Positions 44,310-53,064 of a DNA stretch of 64,000 bases are shown piece after piece. The notes under the pieces are model-generated. The model did no database searches, was not told where the DNA came from, and worked only from the letters and a program-made list of their open reading frames with translations. How positions within the stretch are numbered: position 1 is the first letter of the stretch; each line of letters begins with the position of its first letter. Origin of the DNA: DASSUC01 sp035650075 (GTDB lineage: Bacteria; Actinomycetota; Actinomycetes; Mycobacteriales; Micromonosporaceae); the NCBI GenBank assembly GCA_035650075.1, contig DASRII010000229.1, positions 1 to 64,000 on the forward strand. The letters run 5' to 3'. The translations under genes and the position numbers were made by a program.

Positions 44310-45464
44310 TCACCCTTTGCTGTACTCCGCCCAGGGCATCGACCAGTCGGTCCAGCCGTTGCCGAACTGGACCTGCTCCTCGGTGCCCTTGACGGTGACC
44401 GGGTCGCCGATCCTCGTCTTGCCGAACAGCCACTGGGCGTTCTCGGTCGACATGTTGATGCAGCCGTGCGAGACGTTGCGCTCGCCCTGGTCGTCCACGG
44501 ACCACGGGGCGGCGTGGATGAACTGCCCGCTCCAGGTGATGCGCTGGGCGAACTCGATGTCGGTGCGGTAGCGGTTGGCCGGGTTCGGATCCCTGGTGGT
44601 GTCGAACACCGTCTTCGCCAGCTTTTCCATCACGATCATCGTGCCGGACGACGACGGCATGCTCGGCCGGCCCAAGCTGACCGGGATCGTCTTGGTCACC
44701 ACGCCGTTCTCGGTGACGGTCATCTGCTTGGTGGCGTTGTCGACCTGCATCGTGAGCGCCGGTCCGATACTGGCGGAGACGGTCAGGTCGTTGCGGCCGT
44801 ACCAGCCGTCGCCCATCGGCAGGCCGCCGGTGCGTACCGTCATGTTCAGCTTCGTACCGGGCTGCCAGAACTCCTTCGGTCGGTAGTGCACCTCGCGCGC
44901 GTTGTACCAGCGCCAGGCGCCCTCCTGCGGCGGCGTCGACTGGACGGTCAGCCGCTGCTGCACCGCGGCGCGCACGTCCTTCGGTACGTCCCGACCGAAC
45001 TGGACGATCATCGGCATGCCGATGCCCACGACCATGTCGTCACCGACCACACTGGACACTCGGACCTGGTTCGCCGGCCGGGCCATCGTGGTGAACGCCG
45101 AGGTTGCCGTGGCCGGCTTCCCGTCGTCGCCGGTAGCGGTCACCGTCGCGGAGTACTTCGTCGCGTACTTCAGCGCCTTGTCGGGCAGCCACGTCGTACC
45201 GTCGGATCGCAGGTTGCCGGCGATGGACGCCCCCGCCGCGTCCACGAGCGCGACCTGAACGGACGTCGCGCGCTCGACGGTGAACTGGATCTCGATGCCG
45301 GCCGGCACGTCCGTCGCGCCGGCCTTCGGCGACACGATCGTGGCGGCCGCCACGGGCCCGGACTCCCGCCGCATGAACGGCTTGCTGCCGCCGCACGCGG
45401 AGAGGAACGCGAGCATGGTCGCGATAGCGAGGATGCCGATGCGCCGGCTCATGAGCTCGAACAC
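44310..45464 (-). CDS. L,D-transpeptidase lipoprotein (Ig-like + YkuD)
   Basis: 384 aa. Lipoprotein signal with lipobox FLSAC, two Ig-like domains (about 35-130 and 130-230; the LdtMt2-like layout), and a C-terminal YkuD catalytic domain with HAAPWSVDDQGERNVSHGCI, Cys335 being the nucleophile in SHGCINMS. Such enzymes make 3-3 meso-DAP cross-links in peptidoglycan and resist most beta-lactams except carbapenems. GTG 45464 is chosen because GGAGG lies eight bases before it; the ATG four codons later has none in range. Confidence 0.93.
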   Translation of the reverse strand: MFELMSRRIGILAIATMLAFLSACGGSKPFMRRESGPVAAATIVSPKAGATDVPAGIEIQFTVERATSVQVALVDAAGASIAGNLRSDGTTWLPDKALKYATKYSATVTATGDDGKPATATSAFTTMARPANQVRVSSVVGDDMVVGIGMPMIVQFGRDVPKDVRAAVQQRLTVQSTPPQEGAWRWYNAREVHYRPKEFWQPGTKLNMTVRTGGLPMGDGWYGRNDLTVSASIGPALTMQVDNATKQMTVTENGVVTKTIPVSLGRPSMPSSSGTMIVMEKLAKTVFDTTRDPNPANRYRTDIEFAQRITWSGQFIHAAPWSVDDQGERNVSHGCINMSTENAQWLFGKTRIGDPVTVKGTEEQVQFGNGWTDWSMPWAEYSKG

Positions 45465-45543
45465 GATCCCATCCTCCCTCGCCGCGGCCACGATGGCATC
45501 CCGGCATCGGGAACCCCCGCGTCCAGCCGCGCCTCGTACAGAC

Positions 45544-45990
45544 ATGAGGGTAAGCGCCGTACCGATGGTTGTCGCGCTGTTGCTGGCCGGATGCACGTCG
45601 GCCCCGACCCCGCCGCCGGCGTGCGCGTCCCAGGTCCGCGACGACGCCATCCCGGAGTGGGCCCGTGGGGGCTTCACCGGCGACACGCGGATGCCGCACG
45701 TCATGGGCGAGCACGGCGACATCGTCGCGATCCTGTTCGGGTACCCGCTGAGCCAACCGCCACGCCAGGGCGTCAGCAACAAGATCCTCTGGGTCGCCCG
45801 CGAGCCGACCCAGGGCGACCCGATGCGCATCGAGGCCCGGCTCGCCGGTACCGGCGCACCGGTGGCTCGGGAGGTGCCCGGCGGGCCGGGTCCGTCCATT
45901 GTGGACATGCCGCAGGCCGGGTGCTGGCGGTTCGCGCTGAGTTGGTTCGGACGGACGGACTCCGTCGACCTGAGCTACGGAGCGCCGTAA
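45544..45990 (+). CDS. Hypothetical lipoprotein
   Basis: 148 aa, family not recognised. Lipoprotein signal MRVSAVPMVVALLLAGCTSA with lipobox LAGC. The mature part has two Cys that could pair (PACASQV, QAGCWRFAL) and a beta-rich body ending in WFGRTDSVDLSYGAP, a C-terminal form seen in small extracellular beta-sandwich lipoproteins. Divergent from the L,D-transpeptidase gene (79-bp gap). Confidence 0.72.
   Translation: MRVSAVPMVVALLLAGCTSAPTPPPACASQVRDDAIPEWARGGFTGDTRMPHVMGEHGDIVAILFGYPLSQPPRQGVSNKILWVAREPTQGDPMRIEARLAGTGAPVAREVPGGPGPSIVDMPQAGCWRFALSWFGRTDSVDLSYGAP
45895..45905. repeat. Iterated palindrome, one-mismatch copy
   Basis: TCCATTGTGGA in the lipoprotein gene, read as TCC ATT GTG GAC (Ser-Ile-Val-Asp), with ATT in place of the usual ATC. 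Confidence 0.55.
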
Positions 45991-45996
45991 CGCCGA

Positions 45997-46036
45997 GGGC
46001 CCGGACGGGGGTGGGCGGTCCCACCCGTCCGGGCCC
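45997..46036. terminator. Very strong hairpin terminator between convergent genes
   Basis: GGGCCCGGACG (45997-46007) pairs perfectly with CGTCCGGGCCC (46026-46036); after a 2-nt bulge GGTGGG pairs with CCCACC around a CGGT loop. It lies six bases after the lipoprotein stop. It is followed by a second hairpin. Confidence 0.8.
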
Positions 46037-46038
46037 GG

Positions 46039-46067
46039 GTCGTCATCGGTCAGGGGTCGATGACGAC
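46039..46067. terminator. Second hairpin of a tandem terminator
   Basis: GTCGTCATCG (46039-46048) and CGATGACGAC (46058-46067) form a perfect 10-bp stem with a 9-nt loop, 29 bp from the stop of the minus-strand oxidoreductase. With the first hairpin it should stop transcription from both sides. Confidence 0.7.
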
Positions 46068-46096
46068 GGTGACTGGTCTGTCGACACCGTTTCGTG

Positions 46097-47032
46097 CTAG
46101 GAGATCGTCACGGACAGCTTGCCGAGCGTTCCCGCGGCGAAGTCGTCGAATGCCTTCGGCACCTCGTCGAGCGAGTACGAGCGCTGGATCGGGATCCGCA
46201 GCCGGCCCGCGGTGATTTCGCCAGCGAGTGACTCGAGCAGCTCGCGGTCGGGCGATGCGATCACGGACGTGGCGGCGATCTCGCGACCGACGAACTGGTC
46301 CGGAAGGATGCCGAGCAGGCTGGCGAGCCGACCTCCGGCCGACAACAGGCCGGCCAGCGCGCTGGGGTCGCCGGCCAGATGCAGCACGACGTCCACCCCG
46401 TCCGGCGCGAGCGCGCGTACCTGGGCGGGCACGTCCAGGGTGTAGTCCACGACGTAGGTGGCTCCCAGCTCGCGGACGTGGTCGGACTCGGCACCGGGCG
46501 TGGCCGTGGCGATGACCGTCGCGCCCCGAGCCGCGAGCAGCTGCAGGGCGAACGCGCCCACCCCTCCGGTGGCGCCGGAAACGAGCACCAGGTCGCCCTC
46601 CCGCGGATCAGTCGCATTTATGACACCGACGGCGGCTGCCCCGGCGAGCCCGATGACACCGGCCGTGCGGTGGTCCAGCCCGGCGGGCATCGGCGCGACG
46701 GCGTAGCTGGCCGGAACGACGACGTACTCCCCCAATGCGCCGGCGCTCAGCGGCTGGTGACTCATGACGACACCGAAGACTTCGCTGCCGGGAGCGAACT
46801 CGGTCACGCCGTCGCCGATCTGGTCCACCGTGCCGGCGAAGTCCTTGCCCAGCACGACCGGGAACCGGTGTTCCAGCATGCCCGCGAAGTACCCGCGATG
46901 CAGCGCGGTGTCGAACCCGTTCAGCGACGAGGAGCGGACCCGGATCCGAATCTCTCCCTCGCCGGCGTGGGGCGTCTCGACCTCCGTCAACATCGGCCCC
47001 GATCCCAGGCTCGCGGTCACCACTGCGCGCAT
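46097..47032 (-). CDS. Zinc-free MDR-type NADP-dependent oxidoreductase (quinone reductase-like)
   Basis: 311 aa. GroES-like N-terminal domain (EGEIRIRVRSSSLNGFDTAL, VLGKDFAGTVDQIGDGV) and Rossmann domain with VLVSGATGGVGAFALQLLAA (NADPH-binding AxxGxxG). The structural-zinc cysteines and catalytic zinc ligands of alcohol dehydrogenases are absent, so it belongs with quinone oxidoreductases/enoyl reductases. Substrate unknown. ATG with GAGGAGAG in front. Divergent from the SRPBCC-YCII-sigma operon across 150 bp. Confidence 0.88.
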   Translation of the reverse strand: MRAVVTASLGSGPMLTEVETPHAGEGEIRIRVRSSSLNGFDTALHRGYFAGMLEHRFPVVLGKDFAGTVDQIGDGVTEFAPGSEVFGVVMSHQPLSAGALGEYVVVPASYAVAPMPAGLDHRTAGVIGLAGAAAVGVINATDPREGDLVLVSGATGGVGAFALQLLAARGATVIATATPGAESDHVRELGATYVVDYTLDVPAQVRALAPDGVDVVLHLAGDPSALAGLLSAGGRLASLLGILPDQFVGREIAATSVIASPDRELLESLAGEITAGRLRIPIQRSYSLDEVPKAFDDFAAGTLGKLSVTIS

Positions 47033-47182
47033 TGTCTCTCCTCGCTACCGACACACCACTGTGGACGGAGCACCCCAGGGCGTGCCGACACTAACCGCGA
47101 CCCGACGGTCACCGGCACCGTCCGTCCCAGCGGGCATGACCGCCGAATGTCCATCCGCGGCTGTGCCGTTCGTCGTGGGGTC

Positions 47183-47692
47183 ATGGATACCGAACGAGAT
47201 GTCGTCACGGGCGCGAGTACCGAGGTGGAGCTGGTCGTGGACCGGCCGATCGAGGAGGTATGGGCACTGGTGACCGATGTGAGCAGAATCGGCGAGTGGA
47301 GTCCGGAGTGCGTCTTCGCGGCCTGGCGGCCGGGGCAGGATGAGCTGCCGCGGGTGGGCGCGTGGTTCGACGCCCGCAACGAGTACGCCGACGGGTACAA
47401 CGCAACCGTCGAGTGTGTGGTCACCGCCGCCGAGCGGCCTTCGGTCTTCGAGTGGGTGGTACTGGACGACGACCTCGATACCGCCCGACCCGGGTCGATC
47501 TGGCGCTACGAGCTCGAGCCGGACGAACGGGGGCAGGGCACCCGGGTCCGGCACCGCTTCACGCACGGTCCGGGCATGACCGGGCTGCGGGAGGGCGCAC
47601 ATGCGGTGGTGGACCGCCGGCTCGCGCAGCTGAACCGCAACATGACGGCTACCCTGCACGCGATGGTCGATGCGAAGGAGACACGGGGATGA
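47183..47692 (+). CDS. SRPBCC (polyketide cyclase/START-like) protein
   Basis: 169 aa. Helix-grip fold pattern: STEVELVVDRPIEEVWALVT, DVSRIGEWSPECVFAAWRPG, FEWVVLDDDL, and a long C-terminal helix (HAVVDRRLAQLNRNMTATLH). These domains bind hydrophobic ligands. ATG at 47183 was chosen because it opens the conserved strand; longer readings enter the divergent promoter. It overlaps the YCII gene start by four bases (ATGA), so it is the first gene of a three-gene coupled operon with the ECF sigma factor. Confidence 0.87.
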   Translation: MDTERDVVTGASTEVELVVDRPIEEVWALVTDVSRIGEWSPECVFAAWRPGQDELPRVGAWFDARNEYADGYNATVECVVTAAERPSVFEWVVLDDDLDTARPGSIWRYELEPDERGQGTRVRHRFTHGPGMTGLREGAHAVVDRRLAQLNRNMTATLHAMVDAKETRG

Positions 47693-48024
47693 AGTTCATG
47701 CTTTTCGTCTGCGTCGACGCCGCGGTCGTCGAGAGGCTGCCGGACGAACCGGACCGCGACGAACCCATGCCGTGGGCCGACGAGCTCGACGCGGCGGGCA
47801 TCCGGCTCGACGGGGACCAGCTGCGGCCGCCGCGGGACGCGACAACGGTCCGGGTACGGGGCGGCGAGGTGCTGCTCGGCGACGGACCCTTCGCCGAGAC
47901 GAAGGAAGTCATCATCGGGTACGACGTCATCGAGTGCGCGGACCTCGACGAGGCCGTCGCGATCGCGGCGAAGCATCCGGTCGCGCACAACGGTCTGATC
48001 GAGATCCGGCCGTTCTACGGGTGA
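47689..48024 (+). CDS. YCII/DGPF-domain protein linked to ECF sigma factor
   Basis: 111 aa. MKFMLFVCVDAAVVERLPDE, the signature loop LLGDGPFAETKEVIIGYDVI (DGPF), then ECADLDEAVAIAAKHPVAHN and LIEIRPF. DGPF proteins are the standard genomic partners of ECF42 sigma factors. The gene is coupled at both ends: ATGA with the SRPBCC gene and GTGA with the sigma gene. Role unresolved in the family; it may modulate the sigma factor or act downstream. Confidence 0.9.
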   Translation: MKFMLFVCVDAAVVERLPDEPDRDEPMPWADELDAAGIRLDGDQLRPPRDATTVRVRGGEVLLGDGPFAETKEVIIGYDVIECADLDEAVAIAAKHPVAHNGLIEIRPFYG

Positions 48025-49274
48025 ACGTCGAAGAGGTCGTCGCGGACACGTTCCGGCAGGAGTGGAGCCGGATCGTGGCCACGCTGATCCGCGTGACCGG
48101 CGACTGGGATCTGGCCGAGGAGTGCGCACAGGACGCGTTCGCGCAGGCGTTGGCCCGGTGGCCGGGCGACGGGGTACCGCGCCGGCCCGGCGCGTGGATC
48201 CTCACCGCCGCCCGGAACCGGGCCATCGACCGGCTCCGCCGGCGCAACGTCGAGACCGCCAAGCTGCGGGAGATCGCCGTGATCGGTGAACCGGACCGGG
48301 TCGCCGACCCCAGCGGGATCGGCGACGACCGGCTGCGGCTGCTCTACACCTGCTGCCACCCGGCGCTCGCGCTGGAGGCCAGGGTCGCGTTGACGCTGCG
48401 GACACTCGCCGGTCTGACGACCGCCGAGATAGCCCGGGCCTGCCTGGTCTCCGAGGCCACGATGGCCAAGCGACTGGTACGGGCCAAGGCGCGCATCCGC
48501 AACGCCGGCATTCCGTACCGGGTACCGTCGGCCGATCTGCTTCCGGCGCGTACGTCCGGCGTACTCGCGGTGTTGTACCTGCTGTTCAACGAAGGCTATG
48601 CGGCGACGGCAGGTGCGGACCTGGTACGGCCGGATCTGTCTGCCGAAGCGATCCGGTTGGCCCGCCTGCTCGCGCAGCTGATGCCCGGCGAACCCGAGGC
48701 CCTTGGGCTGCTCGCCCTCATGCTGTTGCACGACGCGCGGCGCGATGCCCGCGTCGACGGCGACGGCCGGCTCGTGACGCTCGAGGACCAGGACCGGACA
48801 CGTTGGCGGCGCGACGAGATCGACGATGGCGTAGCGGTGCTCGAGTCGGCGCTCGACCGCGGCGATGTCGGGCCCTACCAACTGCAGGCGCTGATCGCGG
48901 CCTGCCATGCCACCGCGGAGACCGCGGCGGACACCGACTGGGCCGGCATAACGCGGTTGTACGAGCGGCTGATGGCGGTGCTGCCGTCGCCGGTCGTGGC
49001 GCTGAACCACGCGGTGGCGGTCGCGATGTCGGACGGTCCCGCCGCCGGACTGGCTCTCGTCGAGCGGCTCGAAGTGGACGGCCGGCTCGCCGGGTACCAC
49101 CTGTTGCCGGCGGCCCGGGCCGATCTGCTGCGGCGGCTCGGCCGGCACGACGAGGCCGCGGCGGCGTACCGGTCGGCTATCGAGCTGGCGGACACCGTGC
49201 CCGTCCGCGAGCACCTCGCCGGCCGCTTGGTCGCGCTTCAAGCGCCGTTGCAGCGCCGTTTCAGTCCCCCCTGA
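48021..49274 (+). CDS. ECF42-type RNA polymerase sigma factor with C-terminal TPR-like extension
   Basis: 417 aa, twice the length of a plain ECF sigma. Sigma region 2 (RVTGDWDLAEECAQDAFAQA, AWILTAARNRAIDRLRRRN), region 4 (LRTLAGLTTAEIARACLVSE, ATMAKRLVRAKARIRNAGIP), then the approximately 230-residue extension typical of the group (VLYLLFNEGYAATAG, LAQLMPGEPEALGLLALMLL, HAVAVAMSDGPAAGLALVER, RRLGRHDEAAAAYRSAIELA). ECF42 factors lack a classical anti-sigma and are thought to be controlled through the C-terminal domain. GTG start overlaps the DGPF gene stop. Confidence 0.92.
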   Translation: MNVEEVVADTFRQEWSRIVATLIRVTGDWDLAEECAQDAFAQALARWPGDGVPRRPGAWILTAARNRAIDRLRRRNVETAKLREIAVIGEPDRVADPSGIGDDRLRLLYTCCHPALALEARVALTLRTLAGLTTAEIARACLVSEATMAKRLVRAKARIRNAGIPYRVPSADLLPARTSGVLAVLYLLFNEGYAATAGADLVRPDLSAEAIRLARLLAQLMPGEPEALGLLALMLLHDARRDARVDGDGRLVTLEDQDRTRWRRDEIDDGVAVLESALDRGDVGPYQLQALIAACHATAETAADTDWAGITRLYERLMAVLPSPVVALNHAVAVAMSDGPAAGLALVERLEVDGRLAGYHLLPAARADLLRRLGRHDEAAAAYRSAIELADTVPVREHLAGRLVALQAPLQRRFSPP

Positions 49275-49284
49275 CAGTCTCGCC

Positions 49285-49307
49285 CGGTCCAGGGACGTGC
49301 CTGGCCG
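49285..49307. terminator. Small hairpin between sigma gene and WD40 gene
   Basis: CGGTCCAGG and CCTGGCCG form an 8-bp stem with one bulged T and a GACGT-type loop, 10 bp after the sigma stop. It may end the SRPBCC-YCII-sigma transcript or only dampen read-through. Confidence 0.4.
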
Positions 49308-49322
49308 AGCGAGGGAGTCGAC

Positions 49323-51266
49323 GTGACTGTTCCTACCACCGTGGCGGCCTCCGGGCTGCGGCGCAGCTTGCTGTTTGCCGCTGCCTTGCTGGTCGCTCTC
49401 ATACCAACCGCCGCCGGGGCCGCGCAGCCTGGTTCGATCCTGGGGGCGCCGCCGATCAGCTGGCTCGGCGGCGGCACGATCGGCGTCCAGGGCATCGCCG
49501 TATCGCCGGACGGCCAGACGCTGGCGACCGCCGCCGGTGACAACACCGTGAAGCTGTGGCGGGTCTCCGACCAACGGCTCATCCGCACGTTGGTGGGCCA
49601 CCAATCCACCGTCTCGTCGGTCGCGTTCAGCCCGAACGGGCAGTTCGTCGCGTCCGGTGGGGACGAGGCCCTCGGCAGCTCGATCGGCCACGTGAAGCTG
49701 TGGCGGGTCTCGGATGGTGCTTTCCTGTTCGACTTCAAGGTGCCGGCCGGTAGCGGCCTGGCGTATTCGGTAGCCGTATCGCCGGACGGCACGCTGCTGG
49801 CCAGCGCCCACGCGAACGGGAACATCTACCTGCTCCGGATGTCCGACGGCGCTTTGGTGCGCACCCTGTCCGGTCACACCGACCAGGTGTTCGCCGTGGC
49901 GTTCTCGCCGGACGGCACGATGCTCGCGTCCGGCAGCGGCGACCGGACGGTCCGGATCTGGCGGGTGTCGACCGGTACGCAACTGCGCCGGTTGACCGGG
50001 CACACCTTCCTGGTGACCGCCGTCGCGTTCTCCCCGGACGGGACGACGCTGGCCTCCGGCAGCTTCGACACCACGGTCAAGCTGTGGCGGACATCCAACT
50101 TCAGCCTGATCCGGACGCTCACGCACCCCGACGCGGTGTCCACTGTGGCCTTTTCGGCGGACAGCCAGACGCTCGCCTCGGGCGGGTCGAACTTCGACAC
50201 CCGGCTGTGGCGGGTCTCGACCGGTGTGCTGCTGCGTACGCTGCCGGGTTCGCAGAAGCACTCCGTGAGCAGCCTGCGGTTCATCGGGTCGGCCACGATC
50301 GCGGCCGGCGGCTTCGACGGTCACGGCCGGCTCTGGCGGGCGGCCGACGGCGGGCTGCGGGCGACGTTCGGGGAACACACCGCCGCGGTACGCGGCGCGG
50401 CGTTCTCGCCGGACGGAACCGTGTTGGCATCGGCCGGCGACGACACACTCGCCAAGCTGTGGCGCGCGGCCGACGGCGTGGTGCTGCGGACGCTCGACGG
50501 GCACACCGATGTCGTCAACGCGGTCGCGTTCGCGCCCGACGGTGCCCGGGTGGCGACCGCGGCCGGATCGCCGCCACCGTTCACCACGGACACCAGGATC
50601 AACGTGTGGTCCACGAGTGGCACGCTGCTCAGCGTTCTGGCCGGGCACGGCGGCGGCAGTACCGGGGTGGCGTTCTCCGCGGACGGGCAGACGATCGTCT
50701 CCTCCGGACGGGACAACACCCTGCGGTTCTGGCGGGCATCCGACGGTACGCTGCTGCGCGCGGTGACCGCCGGCTCCCCCAACGGCGCGCTGGCGATCTC
50801 CCGGGACCGCCTGATCGTGGCGGTCCCCGGTGCCGGCACGGCCGTCAACATCTACTCCACTGTGGACGGTACGTTGCTGCGTACCGCGCACACCACATCG
50901 GCCACGGTCAGCTCGCTGTCCTTCTCGGGGGACGGCAGCCTGCTGGCCGCCGGAGAGGACGCGTTCGGCAACAACGTCGAGATCTTCCGGGTCGCCGACG
51001 CCACGCTCGTCCGGACTCTCGCCGGAGACCCGAACGGCTTCGTGCAGGGTGTCGCGTTCGCACCCAACGGGGCGACGCTCGCCTCGGGCTCGGGGTTCTC
51101 CCACGTGATCCAGCTGTGGGACCCGGCGACTGGGGTCCTGCGGGCCGAGTTCGACTCCGAGACCGGCGCGGGTCCGTTCCCGTCGCTGCCGCTGGCGTAC
51201 TCGCCGGACAGCAGCCAACTCGGCTATGGCCGGGGCGATGCCACCGTGGTTCTCGCCCGGCCGTGA
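49323..51266 (+). CDS. Exported WD40 protein, 14 blades
   Basis: 647 aa. N-terminal Sec-type signal (LRRSLLFAAALLVALIPTAA, cleavage after AGA near residue 34). The rest is about 14 WD40 repeats of some 40-45 residues, e.g. HTDQVFAVAFSPDGTMLASG with SGDRTVRIWRVSTGTQLRRL, enough for two seven-bladed propellers. The later blades diverge (SPNGALAISRDRLIVAV). No enzyme or kinase domain is attached, unlike most bacterial WD40 proteins, so it probably serves as an extracellular binding scaffold. GTG start with GAGGGAG in front. It lies 48 bp after the ECF42 gene and could belong to its regulon. Confidence 0.88.
   Translation: MTVPTTVAASGLRRSLLFAAALLVALIPTAAGAAQPGSILGAPPISWLGGGTIGVQGIAVSPDGQTLATAAGDNTVKLWRVSDQRLIRTLVGHQSTVSSVAFSPNGQFVASGGDEALGSSIGHVKLWRVSDGAFLFDFKVPAGSGLAYSVAVSPDGTLLASAHANGNIYLLRMSDGALVRTLSGHTDQVFAVAFSPDGTMLASGSGDRTVRIWRVSTGTQLRRLTGHTFLVTAVAFSPDGTTLASGSFDTTVKLWRTSNFSLIRTLTHPDAVSTVAFSADSQTLASGGSNFDTRLWRVSTGVLLRTLPGSQKHSVSSLRFIGSATIAAGGFDGHGRLWRAADGGLRATFGEHTAAVRGAAFSPDGTVLASAGDDTLAKLWRAADGVVLRTLDGHTDVVNAVAFAPDGARVATAAGSPPPFTTDTRINVWSTSGTLLSVLAGHGGGSTGVAFSADGQTIVSSGRDNTLRFWRASDGTLLRAVTAGSPNGALAISRDRLIVAVPGAGTAVNIYSTVDGTLLRTAHTTSATVSSLSFSGDGSLLAAGEDAFGNNVEIFRVADATLVRTLAGDPNGFVQGVAFAPNGATLASGSGFSHVIQLWDPATGVLRAEFDSETGAGPFPSLPLAYSPDSSQLGYGRGDATVVLARP
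50856..50866. repeat. Iterated palindrome TCCAC-W-GTGGA
   Basis: TCCACTGTGGA in the WD40 gene, read as TCC ACT GTG GAC (Ser-Thr-Val-Asp). A 10/11 copy, TCCACTGTGGC, lies near 50149 in the same gene. Confidence 0.75.
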
Positions 51267-51283
51267 CCGGATCGATCGTGCCG

Positions 51284-51308
51284 CCGTGCCGTGGTCACCA
51301 CGGCACGG
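51284..51308. terminator. Perfect 11-bp hairpin with a stop codon in its loop
   Basis: CCGTGCCGTGG (51284-51294) and CCACGGCACGG (51298-51308) flank a 3-base loop TCA. On the minus strand the loop is the TGA stop of the SARP regulator, so the stem's distal arm encodes its last residues (Ala-Val-Pro-Trp). It lies 17 bp after the convergent WD40 stop and should terminate both. Confidence 0.75.
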
Positions 51309-53064
51309 CAGCACGCTGCCGCGCCCGCTCGGTTTCGTGGGCTTCGGCCAGTTCGTTCGCGTAGGCGCGGAGCAGGGCGTGGCACGAATACCGGCCGGGC
51401 AGGCGTTCGTCGAGCAGGTGCGCCCGGGTCAGCTCGGCGACCAGCGTGTGCCCCCGGCGGCCGGAGACGCCGGCGAGGCTGGTCACCGCGGACACGTCGA
51501 TGTCCGGCTCGGGATGTCGGCCGACCAGCCGGAACAGGCGCGCGGCCGCGGCGCTGAGGGTGCGATACGACCACGCGAAGACCTCGCGAAGGTCAGTGGC
51601 GGGCTCGTCGCCGCACAAGGTGTCCAAAGTGGACGCCTCCAGGGCAGCGGCGGTCGTCGCCAACGTGGCTCTCGTAGCACTGGCGGCGGTCACCGCCAGG
51701 GCGAGTGGCAGCCCGGCGCAGCGGTTCACGATGGCCTCCACCGCCTCGGGTTCGGCGGCCACCCGGGTGGCACCCAGCCGCCGGCCGAGCAGCTCGCGGG
51801 ACTCGGCCGGAGTGAGCAGGTCCAGCGTCAGCGGGTGGGCATTCTCGGCGGCGACCAGGCCGGTGAGCTGGTTGCGGCTGGTGATCAGCACTTGGCAACC
51901 GGGGGTGCCGGGGAGCAGCGGGCGGACCTGCTCGTCGTCGCGGGCGTTGTCGAGCACCACCAGTACCCGCCGGCCGGTCAGCAGGCTGCGGTAGAGCCCG
52001 GTCAGCGCCGGCAGGCCGACCGGCATCCGGGCGGTGGAGATCCCGAGCGCACCGAGCAAGCCCCGCAACGCCTCGACCGGGCTCGTCGGCGAGCCACTCG
52101 CGTCGTAGCCGTGCAGGTTCACGTACAGCCGCCCGTCGACGAACCGGTTTGCCACCCGGTGCGCCCAGTGCACGGCCAGCGCGGTCTTGCCTACGCCGGC
52201 GGTACCGGCGAGCACGCACACCGTACCGGGTGGCAGACTGTCCAACGTGGACAGTTCCGCGGCTCGACCGACGATCGGTACCGCCGTCGGCAACTGGGTC
52301 GGTACCGCGGCCGGCCCAGCCACCGGCGGTACGGCGAGCGCGGGATCCTGCCGCACGATGCCCGCGTACAGGTCCCGCACCGGCTGGCCGGGGTCGATGC
52401 CCAGCTCGTCGGCCAGCGCACGGCGCAGCCGGTCGTACGCGGCAATCGCCTCGGACCGCCGCCCACCTCGGTACAGCGCGAGCATCAGCCGGCCATGGAT
52501 CTGCTCGTCGAATGGATGGTCCTCGGCCATGTGGACCAGCTCCGGGACGAGGGCCAGATCCTCGCCCAGCGCGAGCCGGGCGTCCACCAGCGTCCGGGTC
52601 GCCTGCGACCTGAGCTCCGCCAGCCGGTCGGCCTGCTCTGCCAGCCAGCCCGAGGATGCGACATCGGCCAGCGGCCGGCCCCGCCACAGCGCGAGCGCGG
52701 CCTCCAGCCGGCTGACCCGCACCGCCGGATCGGTGGCCTCCCGGCCCTGCCGGATCAGCCGCTCGGCGAGCTGGACGTCGGTGCCCTCGGGGCCGAGATC
52801 CAGCACGTAACCGGGCGTCCGGGCGAATATCGCGGTCCGGCTGCCCAGCAGCCGGCGGAGGTACGAGATGTGGCTCTGCAACGTGTTGGACGCGATCCGG
52901 GAGGCATCGTCGCCCCACACGGCATCCACGAGTCGGTCGACGCCGACGATCTGTCCACAGTAGAGCGCCAGGACGGCGAGCAGCGCCTTGCGGCGCGGTC
53001 CGCGTACCGGTTCCGGTACCCCGTCCAGCGTGACGTCGATCGGGCCGAGCAGCCTCACGTACAT
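51295..53064 (-). CDS. SARP-type regulator with NB-ARC, lacking TPR
   Basis: 589 aa. Winged helix (about 1-95, MYVRLLGPIDVTLDG, RLVDAVWGDDASR), BTAD (about 95-245), NB-ARC with Walker A GTAGVGKTA (about 285-293) and Walker B RRVLVVLDNARD, ending soon after the winged-helix part of the STAND module. It is about 65% the length of the 915-aa relative at 5.9 kb, with very similar NB-ARC sequence (LAVHWAHRVANRF, LYVNLHGYDASGSPTSPVEA) but no TPR sensor, so it either lost it or uses a separate partner. Its ATG overlaps the end of the nitronate-monooxygenase-like gene by 10 bp. Confidence 0.9.
   Translation of the reverse strand: MYVRLLGPIDVTLDGVPEPVRGPRRKALLAVLALYCGQIVGVDRLVDAVWGDDASRIASNTLQSHISYLRRLLGSRTAIFARTPGYVLDLGPEGTDVQLAERLIRQGREATDPAVRVSRLEAALALWRGRPLADVASSGWLAEQADRLAELRSQATRTLVDARLALGEDLALVPELVHMAEDHPFDEQIHGRLMLALYRGGRRSEAIAAYDRLRRALADELGIDPGQPVRDLYAGIVRQDPALAVPPVAGPAAVPTQLPTAVPIVGRAAELSTLDSLPPGTVCVLAGTAGVGKTALAVHWAHRVANRFVDGRLYVNLHGYDASGSPTSPVEALRGLLGALGISTARMPVGLPALTGLYRSLLTGRRVLVVLDNARDDEQVRPLLPGTPGCQVLITSRNQLTGLVAAENAHPLTLDLLTPAESRELLGRRLGATRVAAEPEAVEAIVNRCAGLPLALAVTAASATRATLATTAAALEASTLDTLCGDEPATDLREVFAWSYRTLSAAAARLFRLVGRHPEPDIDVSAVTSLAGVSGRRGHTLVAELTRAHLLDERLPGRYSCHALLRAYANELAEAHETERARQRAAVPW

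Noticed and set aside
49323..51266. Tandem DNA repeats or CRISPR in the WD40 gene
   Set aside because: The repetition follows WD40 protein repeats of about 120 bp with diverged DNA; there are no identical repeats with unique spacers.
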